Positions 43,564-52,727 of a stretch of DNA of 64,000 nt are shown in pieces (the stretch's first letter is position 1; each line of letters opens with the position of its first letter). The notes under the pieces are model-generated. The model was not told the origin of the DNA. It saw nothing but the letters and a program-made list of their open reading frames with translations, and searched no databases. Origin of the DNA: Paenibacillus ginsengihumi DSM 21568 (GTDB lineage Bacteria; Bacillota; Bacilli; Paenibacillales; NBRC-103111); assembly GCF_000380965.1 (NCBI RefSeq), contig NZ_KB905573.1, positions 1 through 64,000 of the forward strand, written 5' to 3'. The position numbers and the translations under genes are program-made.

Positions 43564-45531
43564 TTGTATAGTTCTGCGTTTCTGCAAGCGATCGTCGATG
43601 TATGCAAAGGCTACGAAACGAAAAAATGCTACGCTGGAGTCATCCCGAACAAGATCGAAGCCCGAGTCCGGGAAAAATTCAACGTGCCGGCGAATCAGGG
43701 ACTGCTTGCTTTTATTGATTTTACGATATTCAGCTACGCGAAAGACGGCATGGCCATTGCCGAGAACGGCATTTACTGGAGAGAGTATGGCTCGGTCTCT
43801 TTTGTTCGCTGGTCTACCTTGGCTGACCTTGAGAATATACGTGTGGACCATAACATTCGTCTGGGCGACTCGGAGTTCAGCAAAAACGGCTGTCCGCTGC
43901 CTGGCGAAAAGCTGCTTGCCCTGCTGACGGAGCTGGCCGATACAGCGCGGGCGTACGCTGCCGAAGGCGGCATATCCGCCGCAGAGCGGGGGGGAAGCGG
44001 GGATGAGACCCTGGAGCAGGCGATCGTTCGCATTTGCGCGTCTTTTGCCCGCAACAAGACGTATGTTCACCCGATCCCTCGCGACATCGAGGCCAAGCTG
44101 CGCAAAAAACACCGCTTGGGTCCGGACGAGACCGTCCTCAGCTTCTTTAATTACGCGCTCTTCGGCAAGAGCGGGGAAGGGGTGCTTTTTACCAACAAAG
44201 GCGTTCGCTGGAACGATGCGAGGAATTATTTGCTGGCCTGGGAATATGTCCGTCCTGCGGCGGATGCGGACGAAGGCGCGTCGCAGACGCTGCTTGCTTT
44301 GCTGCATCAAGAATTCACAAGACATCTCAGTCCGTTAAAATGGATCGAATGGCGCGATTTGCTGGCGCAGGTGGATGCGCTGCCGCAGCTGGCCGCCAGG
44401 CGGCAAAAGGCGGCGGAGCTTGAGAACGCGGCGGTCGATGAGGCGCTGAGGTATCTCCTGCTGCCTTACAATGGCTGCGAATTTTATCGGGCGCCGCTTC
44501 CCGAGGACGTGGAACAACAGGCGCGGGCCCGTTATCGCGTCCCTGATGGTCTGGCCATCTGGGCATACATCGATATGATCACTTACCATCCGGGAAAATA
44601 CGGCGCTTTGCTGACTCAAGCAGGCTTGCACTGGAATAGCCCCGGCGCATCCGTTTTCCTGCCGTGGGATGAATTCCTGCGCGCCGACATTGCGGTAAAG
44701 CATGCATCCCCAAAAAACATGCTGGTTCTCGGTTCCGGCCAGGAACTGTCGCTGGAGGAAAGCACGTTGCCGCCGGAGCAATGGATTGAGCTGCTTGAGC
44801 GGCTTCGCTCGCTGCCGCAGCTCGGCCGCCTGAAGGAACGGGAGCTTGTCGAGCCGCATTTGGACGATTCCCATCCCGAGTTCGACGACATGTTCATTGA
44901 GGCGATCTGCCGCTCGCATTCATTCTTCGATAAATTGAGCAGCTACAGCGCGGTCGGGGACAAGGAAGCCGCCGTCCGCATCAGCTTCAGGCTGGCGCCG
45001 TCGGAACGCATCGTCGCGTTTCGCGACGACAGCCCCGGCCAAGACGGCAAGTACGGGCTGCTGGTGACGGGGCGGTCTGTCTACGTGCGGTTGCCGATGG
45101 ACTCGCGGACCGTTCGCGAATCGGTCTTGCCCTTGTCCGGCCTGGAGGGGGCTGATTTTTTCGTCGAGGGCCAGTCGTTATACCACGGCAACGAGCTGGT
45201 CTACCGCGGCGGCGGGGCCAGGGAGCTGTTAGTCCTGATGAACGACCTAAAGCTGTACGTCGCTTCGCTTGAGGCCGCAGGCAATCCGGTCGTCTACCCG
45301 TACGATGCCGCTTACGCGGAGCCCTGGAATTTGCCGGTGCCGCCAACGGACGATACGCGGTGGATCGTTGCGGAGGGCGGTATGCTGCGGGGCATTCATA
45401 CTGCGGCGGAGCTGGCGTGGGCGGCCGGGAGGGGGCTGCTCGATCCGGAGCGCACCCGTTTCTGGCGCCGCGGATTAGCGGAATGGATATCCGCGGAAAC
45501 GGCCGGCTTCGGCGGCCAGGAGTCTTTATAG
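43564..45531 (+). CDS. Protein of four PH-like modules plus C-terminal GYF-like domain
   Basis: 655 residues, not recognised as a named family. Four related modules of about 110-130 residues occur in tandem, starting near residues 5, 140, 285 and 440. Each has a helical lead with an IExxxR- or VExxxR-like stretch, then a strand pair of the type FSYAKDGMAIAENGIYWRE, FGKSGEGVLFTNKGVRWND, YHPGKYGALLTQAGLHWNS. This pattern resembles bacterial PH-like domains. The last 60 residues (WIVAEGGMLRGIHTAAELAW ... FWRRGLAEW) resemble GYF_2/DUF4339 peptide-binding domains. TTG 43564 is favoured since AAAGGAG lies inside the longer GTG reading. It sits between the TPR and AAA genes. Confidence 0.7.
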   Translation: MYSSAFLQAIVDVCKGYETKKCYAGVIPNKIEARVREKFNVPANQGLLAFIDFTIFSYAKDGMAIAENGIYWREYGSVSFVRWSTLADLENIRVDHNIRLGDSEFSKNGCPLPGEKLLALLTELADTARAYAAEGGISAAERGGSGDETLEQAIVRICASFARNKTYVHPIPRDIEAKLRKKHRLGPDETVLSFFNYALFGKSGEGVLFTNKGVRWNDARNYLLAWEYVRPAADADEGASQTLLALLHQEFTRHLSPLKWIEWRDLLAQVDALPQLAARRQKAAELENAAVDEALRYLLLPYNGCEFYRAPLPEDVEQQARARYRVPDGLAIWAYIDMITYHPGKYGALLTQAGLHWNSPGASVFLPWDEFLRADIAVKHASPKNMLVLGSGQELSLEESTLPPEQWIELLERLRSLPQLGRLKERELVEPHLDDSHPEFDDMFIEAICRSHSFFDKLSSYSAVGDKEAAVRISFRLAPSERIVAFRDDSPGQDGKYGLLVTGRSVYVRLPMDSRTVRESVLPLSGLEGADFFVEGQSLYHGNELVYRGGGARELLVLMNDLKLYVASLEAAGNPVVYPYDAAYAEPWNLPVPPTDDTRWIVAEGGMLRGIHTAAELAWAAGRGLLDPERTRFWRRGLAEWISAETAGFGGQESL

Positions 45532-45577
45532 ACCGGCAAATTCATCTAAACGGTAAGATGGGGAAGGAGAAGGCACG

Positions 45578-47053
45578 ATGGACAAACTCGCCTTTTTACA
45601 ACGTATGAAGAAGCTGCATCCGGACGACCCGGAGGCGGTCTACTGGCTCGCGCAGGAATTGGCGGCCCGCGGCCGCTGGGTGGAGGCGATCGGGCAGTAC
45701 AGCGCCGGGCTGGCCCTCGGCCCGGGCGAGGAGATCCGGGCAGCGCTGCTCGCCGGGCTGACGGAAGCGTCTGCCAAGCTGCAGCAGGGCGCCGCGGAGC
45801 CGGCGGATGCGCCGGCAGAACTTGCCGCACGGGAGGCCGAGGAAGCGGACGAGGCGGAGGAAGCAGACGGCGTAGCCGCGGCGCAGGATGAGGATACTGC
45901 CGCGGACGACGATGCCGAAGCTGAGGACGATGCTGTTGAGGACGACGATGATGCTGATGACGACGATGTCGCGGACGATGATGTCGAGTACGACGACGAT
46001 GATGCTGATGACGATGATGCCGCGGATGACGGTGAAGAGGCCCGCAGGGAACAAGCGGCAGCGCTCGTCCAGCAAGCCGGCGGCGGACCGGAGGTTGGCC
46101 GCACGAGCGATGAGATCGTCTTTGCCCGGTCAACCATCGGGCTGCACGTCGTGGATGGCGGCAAAGCGTCGGGAATGCGGGCTTCGGCGCCGGCCAAGGT
46201 GACGTTCGACGATGTGGCGGGGCTTAAGGAGCTGAAAAAGACGATCCAGCTGCGCATCATCAGCCCGTTCCAAAATCAAGGGCTGTTCTCCAAATTCCGC
46301 AAGAAAGCGGGCGGCGGCGTGCTGATGTACGGCCCGCCGGGCTGCGGCAAGACGTATATCGCCAGGGCGACGGCCGGGGAATGCCGGGCTTCGTTCATTC
46401 CCGTGCATATTACGGATATTTTGAACAAATACATCGGCGAGAGCGAGCGCAACTTGAAGGATATGTTCGATAAAGCGCGCGGGCAGAAGCCGAGCATCAT
46501 GTTCTTCGACGAAGTCGATACGATCGGCTTCAACCGCTCCCACTCTTCCTCCAGCATGCGGGGGGTGATCGATACGTTCCTGACTGAAATGGAGGGCATC
46601 GATACGAGCACCGATCAGGTGCTGATTATCGGGGCGACCAATATGCCGTGGGATGTCGACGATGCGCTCAAGCGTCCGGGACGGTTCGACCGGCTCGTCT
46701 TCGTCGCTCCTCCGGACGAGGACGCAAGGGAGCATTTGTTTCGGCTTAAGCTGTCGGGACGCTATGCCGATTCGATCGATACCCGCTCGCTGGCCCGTCG
46801 TACGGAATTTTTCTCCGGAGCGGACATCGACAACCTGTGCGAGCGGGCGGCCGAGCGCGTGCTCGGCGAAATTCTCGAAACCGGCGTGGAGCGCCCGATT
46901 CGCATGGAGGACTTCGAAGCGCTCCTGCAGGAGGTGCGGCCGTCGACGCTGGAGTGGCTGCGCAAGGCCAAAAATTTCGTGAAATATGCCAATCAATCGG
47001 GCATATACAACGATGTGGAGGATTATTTGAGAAGGTTCGGCCGGCAAATTTAG
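45578..47053 (+). CDS. AAA ATPase with TPR-like N-terminus and poly-Asp linker
   Basis: 491 residues. Residues 15-60 look like a TPR pair. Residues 85-152 are extremely acidic, with long Asp runs. A single classical AAA module follows: VTFDDVAGLKELKK, Walker A GPPGCGKT (252-259), Walker B IMFFDEVD (307-314), sensor GATNMPWD and arginine fingers RPGRFDR (366-372). There is no protease domain and no transmembrane helix, so it is FtsH/CDC48-related but probably an unfoldase or remodelling ATPase. GGAAGGAGAAGG precedes ATG 45578. It is the third gene of the cluster and the presumed motor of the system. Confidence 0.88.
   Translation: MDKLAFLQRMKKLHPDDPEAVYWLAQELAARGRWVEAIGQYSAGLALGPGEEIRAALLAGLTEASAKLQQGAAEPADAPAELAAREAEEADEAEEADGVAAAQDEDTAADDDAEAEDDAVEDDDDADDDDVADDDVEYDDDDADDDDAADDGEEARREQAAALVQQAGGGPEVGRTSDEIVFARSTIGLHVVDGGKASGMRASAPAKVTFDDVAGLKELKKTIQLRIISPFQNQGLFSKFRKKAGGGVLMYGPPGCGKTYIARATAGECRASFIPVHITDILNKYIGESERNLKDMFDKARGQKPSIMFFDEVDTIGFNRSHSSSSMRGVIDTFLTEMEGIDTSTDQVLIIGATNMPWDVDDALKRPGRFDRLVFVAPPDEDAREHLFRLKLSGRYADSIDTRSLARRTEFFSGADIDNLCERAAERVLGEILETGVERPIRMEDFEALLQEVRPSTLEWLRKAKNFVKYANQSGIYNDVEDYLRRFGRQI
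45893..46030 (+). repeat. Asp-codon-rich repeat in the AAA gene
   Basis: A run of GAC and GAT codons broken by Ala, Val and Tyr encodes an acidic linker. The DNA repeats GACGACGATGATGCTGATGA-like units twice (about 45940 and 45994). Confidence 0.8.
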
Positions 47054-47086
47054 CCGGCGGCCGGCCGTCATAGGGTGTGAGCAAGC

Positions 47087-47113
47087 AAGCCAGCGAGCGG
47101 TCGCTGGCTTTTT
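47087..47113 (+). terminator. Intrinsic terminator after the AAA gene
   Basis: AGCCAGCGA at 47088-47096, loop GCGG and TCGCTGGCT at 47101-47109 form a perfect 9-bp stem followed by TTTT. It ends the three-gene cluster. Confidence 0.9.
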
Positions 47114-47259
47114 GCGCATATTCCCGGGCTCGGTGAAACGAGTCAGCGGCTTTCGCGATCGGCGGACCCGAGCTGCCGGGAATGGATTGCTCGCTTCGCC
47201 AGTCCTTCGATTAACGTTCCGCTGGCCGTGGTCCCGCGTTTTGTCGGGCGAACCTTAAG

Positions 47260-47444
47260 CTAACGCAAGCCACAGAGCTTATTTTGCTCAAAACCATCGA
47301 TTTGAAATTGTAACGCAAGTGAGCGGCCTTATTTCGCGCTTTGGGCTACCCGATTCAGCGTTTTTGGCAAAATAACGCTACCAGCCTGCGTTACATTTTA
47401 AAAAGAGTACATTCCGGCAAAATAGCGTTTGTCACTTGCGTTAG
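47260..47444. repeat. 185-bp dispersed element, copy A
   Basis: Bounded by CTAACGCAAG (47260-47269) and its exact complement CTTGCGTTAG (47435-47444). Inside are further TAACGCAAG and TGCGTTACA motifs. A second copy of the same length lies at 56468-56652, and similarity extends about 100 bases to the left in both places (GCTGCCGGGAATGGAT). No protein is encoded. Confidence 0.85.
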
Positions 47445-47455
47445 AGATGAGATTG

Positions 47456-47607
47456 CGACTCATATTCGCGTGGATGCGCCGCTGTGGTCGAACACGCTGT
47501 TTCCCGTCTATATTGCCGTCCTGATGTGGGGAGGCTTGTGGCTGAGAAACGAGCTGGTGCGCAAGCTGTTCGTATCCGCGGGCAAGCAGCGCAGCGGGTC
47601 GATGTGA
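47456..47607 (+). pseudogene. Possible 3' remnant of a membrane-protein gene
   Basis: Directly after the 185-bp element an open frame reads VDAPLWSNTLFPVYIAVLMW, then GGLWLRNELVRKLF, to a stop at 47607. It has one clear hydrophobic helix but no start codon with a ribosome site. It may be the tail of a gene whose front was lost when the element inserted. The parent family is not recognised. The remaining bases up to 47748 show nothing. Confidence 0.3.
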
Positions 47608-47748
47608 TCGCGGCTTTACGCTACATCGCGGACCCGATTCCATGGCCGTCCATGCGGGCATCGCCGTCATCGGCAGATCTAACCGGCGCGCTTTTTTTGA
47701 GAAATCGGGGGCGCTTATCGTAAGCTGCGCTGCGTCCTGCCGCGGCTG

Positions 47749-48378
47749 TTACCGAATCCACATATGAAGCAAAAAAAGCAGCAGCAGATGGGCCGGATAA
47801 AAGCTCCGGTACAGCCACCGGTAATGAAATTCGAAGCGCAGCGGAGGAGGATACACGATCAGGAACGTTCCGATAAGGCTGTACATTTGGATCAGATAAC
47901 CGGGGCCGTACAGCACAGTGAAAATCAGGTTGACGAGCAGATGTCCGGCGATCATCTTCCACTGCTCCAAATAACGGAACACGAAGATCAGCAGCACGCC
48001 GTACAGCCCGTAATCCATCGGAATCAGCGTCGCTGCCGCGAGCACGCAGGCTATCAGGGCGATCTTGCGGTTTTCCGATTGGACGCGGTCCATGACGTAC
48101 ATGCCGACGAGCGAGAGCAGGAGCGTAAAAATAACGTTCAGCTCCCATGTCTGCATAGCCAGCGAATACGGCACCTGGGAGAGGCAGGCGAGCCAGAGCA
48201 GCCTGCGCATATATCGTTTATGATCCCGCGTAAGACGGTAGCCCTGCACCAAAAACCAGCAGTACAGCGGAAAGGCGATGCGCCCGACGATGCGCGGCAG
48301 GCTCGTCTCGGGAAAGAAAAGCGCGCCGATATGGTCGACGAGCATCGTGATCATAGCTACTACTTGCATCAATCGCAT
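47749..48378 (-). CDS. TraX-family membrane protein
   Basis: 209 residues with six to seven hydrophobic helices and the TraX family opening LMQVVAMITMLVDHIGALFF, followed by GRIAFPLYCWFLVQGYRLTRD. TraX was named for F-pilin acetylation, but chromosomal homologues in Firmicutes have no known role and may be acyltransferase-like. ATG 48378 is the likely start; the ribosome site is weak. It stands alone, behind a palindrome that may be its operator. Confidence 0.85.
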   Translation of the reverse strand: MRLMQVVAMITMLVDHIGALFFPETSLPRIVGRIAFPLYCWFLVQGYRLTRDHKRYMRRLLWLACLSQVPYSLAMQTWELNVIFTLLLSLVGMYVMDRVQSENRKIALIACVLAAATLIPMDYGLYGVLLIFVFRYLEQWKMIAGHLLVNLIFTVLYGPGYLIQMYSLIGTFLIVYPPPLRFEFHYRWLYRSFYPAHLLLLFLLHMWIR

Positions 48379-48410
48379 CACCCGGATTCGATGAGTTGGT
48401 ATTGTTCGTA

Positions 48411-48433
48411 ACTGTACGTAAGCTACGTACAGT
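48411..48433. promoter_or_regulatory. Palindromic site upstream of the TraX gene
   Basis: ACTGTACGTA and its perfect complement TACGTACAGT flank a 3-base centre. It lies 33 bases before the TraX start and next to a TATAG-like box. The size and symmetry suit a dimeric repressor. Confidence 0.55.
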
Positions 48434-48638
48434 ATAGCACGGCCTGCAGCTTGACTAAAGCCAACTTCGCTTGCGAAAGCCGAGCGAAGCGCCGCTGTGC
48501 ATCGGCGAAATCCTTTTGACAACAGTCAGACTGATGCCCGCCGCCATGTTCTTTGGTTGCGGGTTTTTCCATTTTATGTAATATGTCCCATAATTGGGTT
48601 GGTAGTTTTCCGGGAATCGTCTCCCCGCTGTAGTACAC
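48423..48638 (-). CDS. Doubtful small ORF upstream of TraX
   Basis: 71-codon frame reading VYYSGETIPGKLPTQLWDIL and containing HGGGHQSDCC. The composition is protein-like, but no ribosome site precedes the GTG and the frame runs into the palindrome. It may be a relic or chance. The remainder of 48639-48827 is the leader of cysJ. Confidence 0.25.
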   Translation of the reverse strand: MYYSGETIPGKLPTQLWDILHKMEKPATKEHGGGHQSDCCQKDFADAQRRFARLSQAKLALVKLQAVLYCT

Positions 48639-48688
48639 TTCAGGTAAAAAGGCATGTTCGCCGGCGCAGCGCGTCTATCCCGCCCTTT

Positions 48689-48755
48689 TATCAGTTTCGC
48701 TGATATATTTTATAAGATGAATCTAATTGACCCTTCGCGGTAAATGTGGTAGCTT
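48689..48755 (+). promoter_or_regulatory. Probable cysJI promoter with upstream hairpin
   Basis: TTGACC (48727-48732) and TAGCTT (48750-48755) are spaced 17 bases apart, about 70 bases before the cysJ start. TATCAG-TTTCG-CTGATA (48689-48705) lies upstream and may bind a regulator such as a CysL-type activator. Confidence 0.4.
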
Positions 48756-48827
48756 CAATAGAGAAACTTTTCAATCTTCATTTGAATACTAGGAATTAAC
48801 TACAGCATGCCGCGAGGTGGATACGAG

Positions 48828-50690
48828 TTGGTACTTCAAGTAACGAACAGTCCTTTCAATCAGGAGCAAGTCGAGCTGCTTAACCGGCTTCTGCCCATGC
48901 TGACGGATACGCAGCGCAACTGGCTCAGCGGATATCTTGCCGCCCAATCCTGTGCGACAGCGGCCGCGCCTGGACCGGCGGCAGCGATTGCGCCCGGACC
49001 GGCGGCGCAGGCCATCGAGGGAGCGGGCGCTCCCGTTGCGGCAGCCCCGCGGGAAGTGACCGTGCTCTTCGGGTCGCAGTCCGGCAACAGCCACGGACTG
49101 GCCAAGAAGCTGGTCAAGAAGCTGGAGGAGCAAGGCTTAAAGACGACGCTGTCGGCGATGAGCGATTTCAAGCCGAACACCTTGAAGAAGGTGCAGGACC
49201 TTCTGCTGGTGGTCAGCACTCACGGAGAAGGGGAGCCGCCGGACAACGCGATTTCCTTCTACGAATTTCTTCACAGCAAGAGGGCTCCGAAACTGGACGA
49301 TTTGCGCTTTTCCGTGCTGGCGCTCGGGGATACGTCTTACGAGTTTTTTTGCCAGACGGGCAAAGATTTCGACAAACGGCTTGAGGAGTTGGGCGGCAAG
49401 CGCCTGATTCCGCGCGTCGATTGCGACGTCGATTTTGAAGGGCCGGCTGCAAAGTGGATCGACGAGGTCGTCAAATCCCTAAGCGTTGCCTCTGCAACCG
49501 CGTCCTCTCCGTCTGCGGCAGCCGCTCCGGGCGCGACGGCTGCAACCGGCGCCGCCGAGTCGGCATATTCGCGCTCGAATCCGTTTCACGCCGAGGTGCT
49601 GGAAAATCTCAATTTGAACGGCCGCGGCTCGGATAAGGAAACCCGCCATCTTGAGCTGTCCCTGGAAGGCTCGAACCTTCAGTACGAGCCGGGAGACAGC
49701 CTGGGTGTGTATCCGGAGAACGATCCGCGCCTGGTCGACGAGTTGATCGCAGCGATGGGCTGGAACGCCGACGAGCCGGTGGCTGTCCCCAAGAGCGGAG
49801 AAGAGATTCCGCTGCGCGAGGCGCTGCTTCGTCATTACGAGATTACCGTGCTGACAAAGCCGCTGCTTGAGCAGATAGCGAAGCTGGCTGGCGGCAGCAA
49901 GCTGCAGGAATTGGTGGCTGCAGGAGACAGGCAGGAGCTCAAGGCTTATATGCAAGGCCGCGACCTGCTCGATCTGGTGCAAGACTACTCCTTGAAAGGC
50001 GTACCTGCGCGCGAGCTCGTTCCGCTGCTGCGGAAACTGCCGGCCCGGCTGTATTCGATCTCCAGCAGTCCCAAGGCCACCCCGGACGAGGTGCACATTA
50101 CCGTGCGGTCGGTGCGGTACGAAGCCCACGGTCGCGACCGTTACGGCGTTTGCTCCGTTCATCTGGCCGAACGGGTGCAGCCCGGCGATACGCTGCCGGT
50201 CTTTATTCAGCGTAATCCGAACTTCAGGCTGCCGGAGAATCCGGATACGCCGATCATCATGGTCGGTCCGGGTACAGGCGTCGCTCCGTTCCGGGCTTTC
50301 TTGGCGGAAAGAGAAGAGATCGGCGCCGAAGGGAAAGCATGGCTGTTCTTTGGCGACCAGCATTTTTCCACCGATTTCCTGTATCAGCTGGAATTGCAGC
50401 GCTGGCTCAAGGACGGCGTGCTGACGCGGCTGGATGTGGCCTTCTCCCGCGATACGGAAGAGAAGGTGTACGTGCAGCACCGGATGCTCGAGAAGAGCCG
50501 CGAGCTATACCAATGGCTGGAGGAAGGCGCCGTCGTGTACGTGTGCGGAGACAAGAAAAAGATGGCTAACGACGTCCATGCCGCATTGACGACGATCATC
50601 GCCCGCGAAGGCGGTTTGAGCCCCGAGGCAGCCGCGGAATATTTGAACCGCATGCAGCAGCAAAAACGTTATCAGCGTGATGTATATTAA
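48828..50690 (+). CDS. cysJ: Sulfite reductase (NADPH) flavoprotein alpha subunit
   Basis: 620 residues. It passes electrons from NADPH through FAD and FMN to CysI. In order: flavodoxin domain (VLFGSQSGNSHGLAKKL, about 70-215), an Ala-rich linker, FAD domain (ARLYSISSSPK) and NADPH domain (IMVGPGTGVAPFRAFLAERE, YVQHRM, VYVCGD). The start TTG 48828 is preferred over ATG 48807, because GAGGTGG lies 7 bases before it and the following QVTNSPFNQEQ matches the usual CysJ N-terminus. It forms an operon with cysI. Confidence 0.95.
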   Translation: MVLQVTNSPFNQEQVELLNRLLPMLTDTQRNWLSGYLAAQSCATAAAPGPAAAIAPGPAAQAIEGAGAPVAAAPREVTVLFGSQSGNSHGLAKKLVKKLEEQGLKTTLSAMSDFKPNTLKKVQDLLLVVSTHGEGEPPDNAISFYEFLHSKRAPKLDDLRFSVLALGDTSYEFFCQTGKDFDKRLEELGGKRLIPRVDCDVDFEGPAAKWIDEVVKSLSVASATASSPSAAAAPGATAATGAAESAYSRSNPFHAEVLENLNLNGRGSDKETRHLELSLEGSNLQYEPGDSLGVYPENDPRLVDELIAAMGWNADEPVAVPKSGEEIPLREALLRHYEITVLTKPLLEQIAKLAGGSKLQELVAAGDRQELKAYMQGRDLLDLVQDYSLKGVPARELVPLLRKLPARLYSISSSPKATPDEVHITVRSVRYEAHGRDRYGVCSVHLAERVQPGDTLPVFIQRNPNFRLPENPDTPIIMVGPGTGVAPFRAFLAEREEIGAEGKAWLFFGDQHFSTDFLYQLELQRWLKDGVLTRLDVAFSRDTEEKVYVQHRMLEKSRELYQWLEEGAVVYVCGDKKKMANDVHAALTTIIAREGGLSPEAAAEYLNRMQQQKRYQRDVY

Positions 50691-50729
50691 GCCTGATTTC
50701 CCTTGAAGTGTGAAAGGAGACAGCCCAGC

Positions 50730-52454
50730 ATGTCAGAAAACAATTTGCTGTCGCCGAACAGCGCGCCGCACAGCGACGTAGAACGTATCAAGCGTGAAAG
50801 CAACTATCTGCGCGGCACACTGGCGGAGACGCTCGAGGATAGAATAACGGGGTCCATTCCCGATGACGACAACCGGCTCATGAAATTCCACGGAAGCTAC
50901 ATGCAGGACGACCGGGATCTGCGCAACGAGCGCCAGAAGCAGAAGCTGGAGCCGGCTTACCAATTCATGCTTCGCGTCCGGGCGCCCGGCGGCGTCGTAA
51001 CGCCGGACCAGTGGCTGATGATGGACCGGATCGCGCAAAAGTACGCCAACGGCACGATTCGCCTGACGACAAGGCAATCGTTCCAGCTTCACGGCGTGCT
51101 CAAGTGGAACATGAAGAAAACAATCCGCGAGGTCAATGATGCGCTGCTGTCGACGTTGGCCGCCTGCGGCGACGTGAACCGCAACGTGATGTGCAATCCG
51201 AATCCGTACCAATCGGAAGTGCACGGCGAAGTATACGAATGGGCCAGCCGGCTCAGCGAGCATTTGAACCCGCGCACCAGAGCGTATCATGAAATTTGGC
51301 TGGACGGGGAGAAGGTGCTGGACAGCCGCGACAATGACACGGAAGAAGAGCCGATCTACGGGCCTGTCTATTTGCCCCGCAAGTTCAAAATCGGCATCGC
51401 CGTGCCGCCGTCCAACGATGTCGATGTCTTCTCGCAGGATCTCGGACTTGTGGCGATCGTCGAGGAAGGGAAGTTGATCGGCTTCAACATCTCCGTCGGC
51501 GGCGGCATGGGCATGACGCACGGCGATCCGAACACGTATCCGCAGGTCGGTCAGGTCATCGGTTTTTGCAAGCCGGAGCAGATCATTGACGTGGCGGAGA
51601 AAACGGTCACGATTCAGCGCGATTACGGCGACCGCTCGGTGCGCAAGCACGCGCGCTTCAAGTATACGATCGACGACCGCGGCATCGACTGGTTTATCGG
51701 CGAGCTGCACAACCGCCTTGGCTGGCAGCTGGAAGCGCCGCGCCCTTACCGCTTCGATCACAGCGGCGACCGCTACGGCTGGGTGAAAGGCAGCAACAGC
51801 AAATGGCATTTCACCTTGTTCATCCAGAACGGCCGGGTCAAGGACGAGGACGGTTACCTGCTGATGACGGGCCTGCGCGAGATCGCCAAGGTGCATACCG
51901 GCGACTTCCGCCTGACGCCGAATCAGAACCTGATTATCGGCAACGTAACCGCCAAGAAGAAGAAGCAGATCGAAGCGCTGATCGAAGAGTACGGCCTGAC
52001 TGACGGCAGCCGCTACACGGCGCTGCGGAGAAATTCGATGGCCTGTGTCGCGCTTCCGACCTGCGGTCTGGCGATGGCCGAATCGGAGCGCTATTTCCCG
52101 ACGCTGCTTGAGAAGATCGAGCCGATGCTGGCGGAAGCCGGCCTGCAGAACGAGGATATCGTCATTCGCATGACCGGCTGCCCGAACGGCTGCGCGCGGC
52201 CGGCGCTCGCGGAAATCGCGTTCATCGGGAAAGCGCCGGGCAAATACAACATGTATCTTGGCGGCGGCTTTGCCGGCGAGCGGCTGAACAAGCTGTACAA
52301 GGAAAATATCGGCGAGGCGGAAATTCTCGAATCGCTGAAGCCGATCATCGCCCACTATGGCAAGGAGCGCAAGGAAGGCGAGCATTTCGGAGACTTCGTC
52401 ATCCGCGCGGGCTATGTCAAGGAAGTCCGTTCGGGCCAAGATTTTCATTCTTGA
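50730..52454 (+). CDS. cysI: Sulfite reductase hemoprotein beta subunit
   Basis: 574-residue enzyme that reduces sulfite to sulfide with siroheme and a [4Fe-4S] cluster in cysteine synthesis. The cluster ligands are in [17 protein letters not shown] and [10 protein letters not shown] (CxxxxxC and CxxxC). The siroheme-binding Arg-rich stretch [16 protein letters not shown] is intact. AAAGGAG precedes ATG 50730, 39 bases after cysJ. Assimilatory, not dissimilatory, use is indicated by partnership with CysJ. Confidence 0.96.
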   Translation: MSENNLLSPNSAPHSDVERIKRESNYLRGTLAETLEDRITGSIPDDDNRLMKFHGSYMQDDRDLRNERQKQKLEPAYQFMLRVRAPGGVVTPDQWLMMDRIAQKYANGTIRLTTRQSFQLHGVLKWNMKKTIREVNDALLSTLAACGDVNRNVMCNPNPYQSEVHGEVYEWASRLSEHLNPRTRAYHEIWLDGEKVLDSRDNDTEEEPIYGPVYLPRKFKIGIAVPPSNDVDVFSQDLGLVAIVEEGKLIGFNISVGGGMGMTHGDPNTYPQVGQVIGFCKPEQIIDVAEKTVTIQRDYGDRSVRKHARFKYTIDDRGIDWFIGELHNRLGWQLEAPRPYRFDHSGDRYGWVKGSNSKWHFTLFIQNGRVKDEDGYLLMTGLREIAKVHTGDFRLTPNQNLIIGNVTAKKKKQIEALIEEYGLTDGSRYTALRRNSMACVALPTCGLAMAESERYFPTLLEKIEPMLAEAGLQNEDIVIRMTGCPNGCARPALAEIAFIGKAPGKYNMYLGGGFAGERLNKLYKENIGEAEILESLKPIIAHYGKERKEGEHFGDFVIRAGYVKEVRSGQDFHS

Positions 52455-52539
52455 GTGGAAAACGGCATTTGACCGCGAAGCTCGCCCATGCTATAACGAG
52501 TTATAAGCAGCGATGATCAATGGTGCGAAGCCTTCGAGG

Positions 52540-52650
52540 CCGTGCCGCCCAGAGAGGGAACGCCGGTTGAAATCCTCTTTGGCAATCTAAGGTCTTTATC
52601 CCCTGGAACCACGAGCGCGCTCGTCCCTTTGCGGACGGGGGCGCTTTTTT
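52540..52650 (+). promoter_or_regulatory. T-box-like leader ending in a terminator, no gene behind it
   Basis: AGAGAGG (52551-52557) resembles the T-box stem I AGAGAG element. TGGAACC (52604-52610) matches the T-box bulge TGGNACC. ACGAGCGCGCTCGT (52611-52624) could form the antiterminator, while GTCC and GGAC with AGCGC and GGCGCT form the competing terminator ending in six T at 52650. The bulge TGGA would pair with an acceptor end having U73, as in tRNA-Cys, tRNA-Gly or tRNA-Thr. The specifier loop is not clear and stems II-III are missing. It may instead only terminate cysJI. Confidence 0.45.
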
Positions 52651-52727
52651 AAATTGAAGGCATTCTCATCGGCGGTTCGATCTGCCAAAAGCATCCTACC
52701 GTGCACGAGAAGGAGGCCGCGGGGAGA

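Noticed and set aside
42314-47053. Known anti-phage system such as a Zorya-, Lamassu- or BREX-like locus
   Set aside because: No nuclease, polymerase, methylase, helicase or other effector is present; the three proteins do not match the subunits of these systems.
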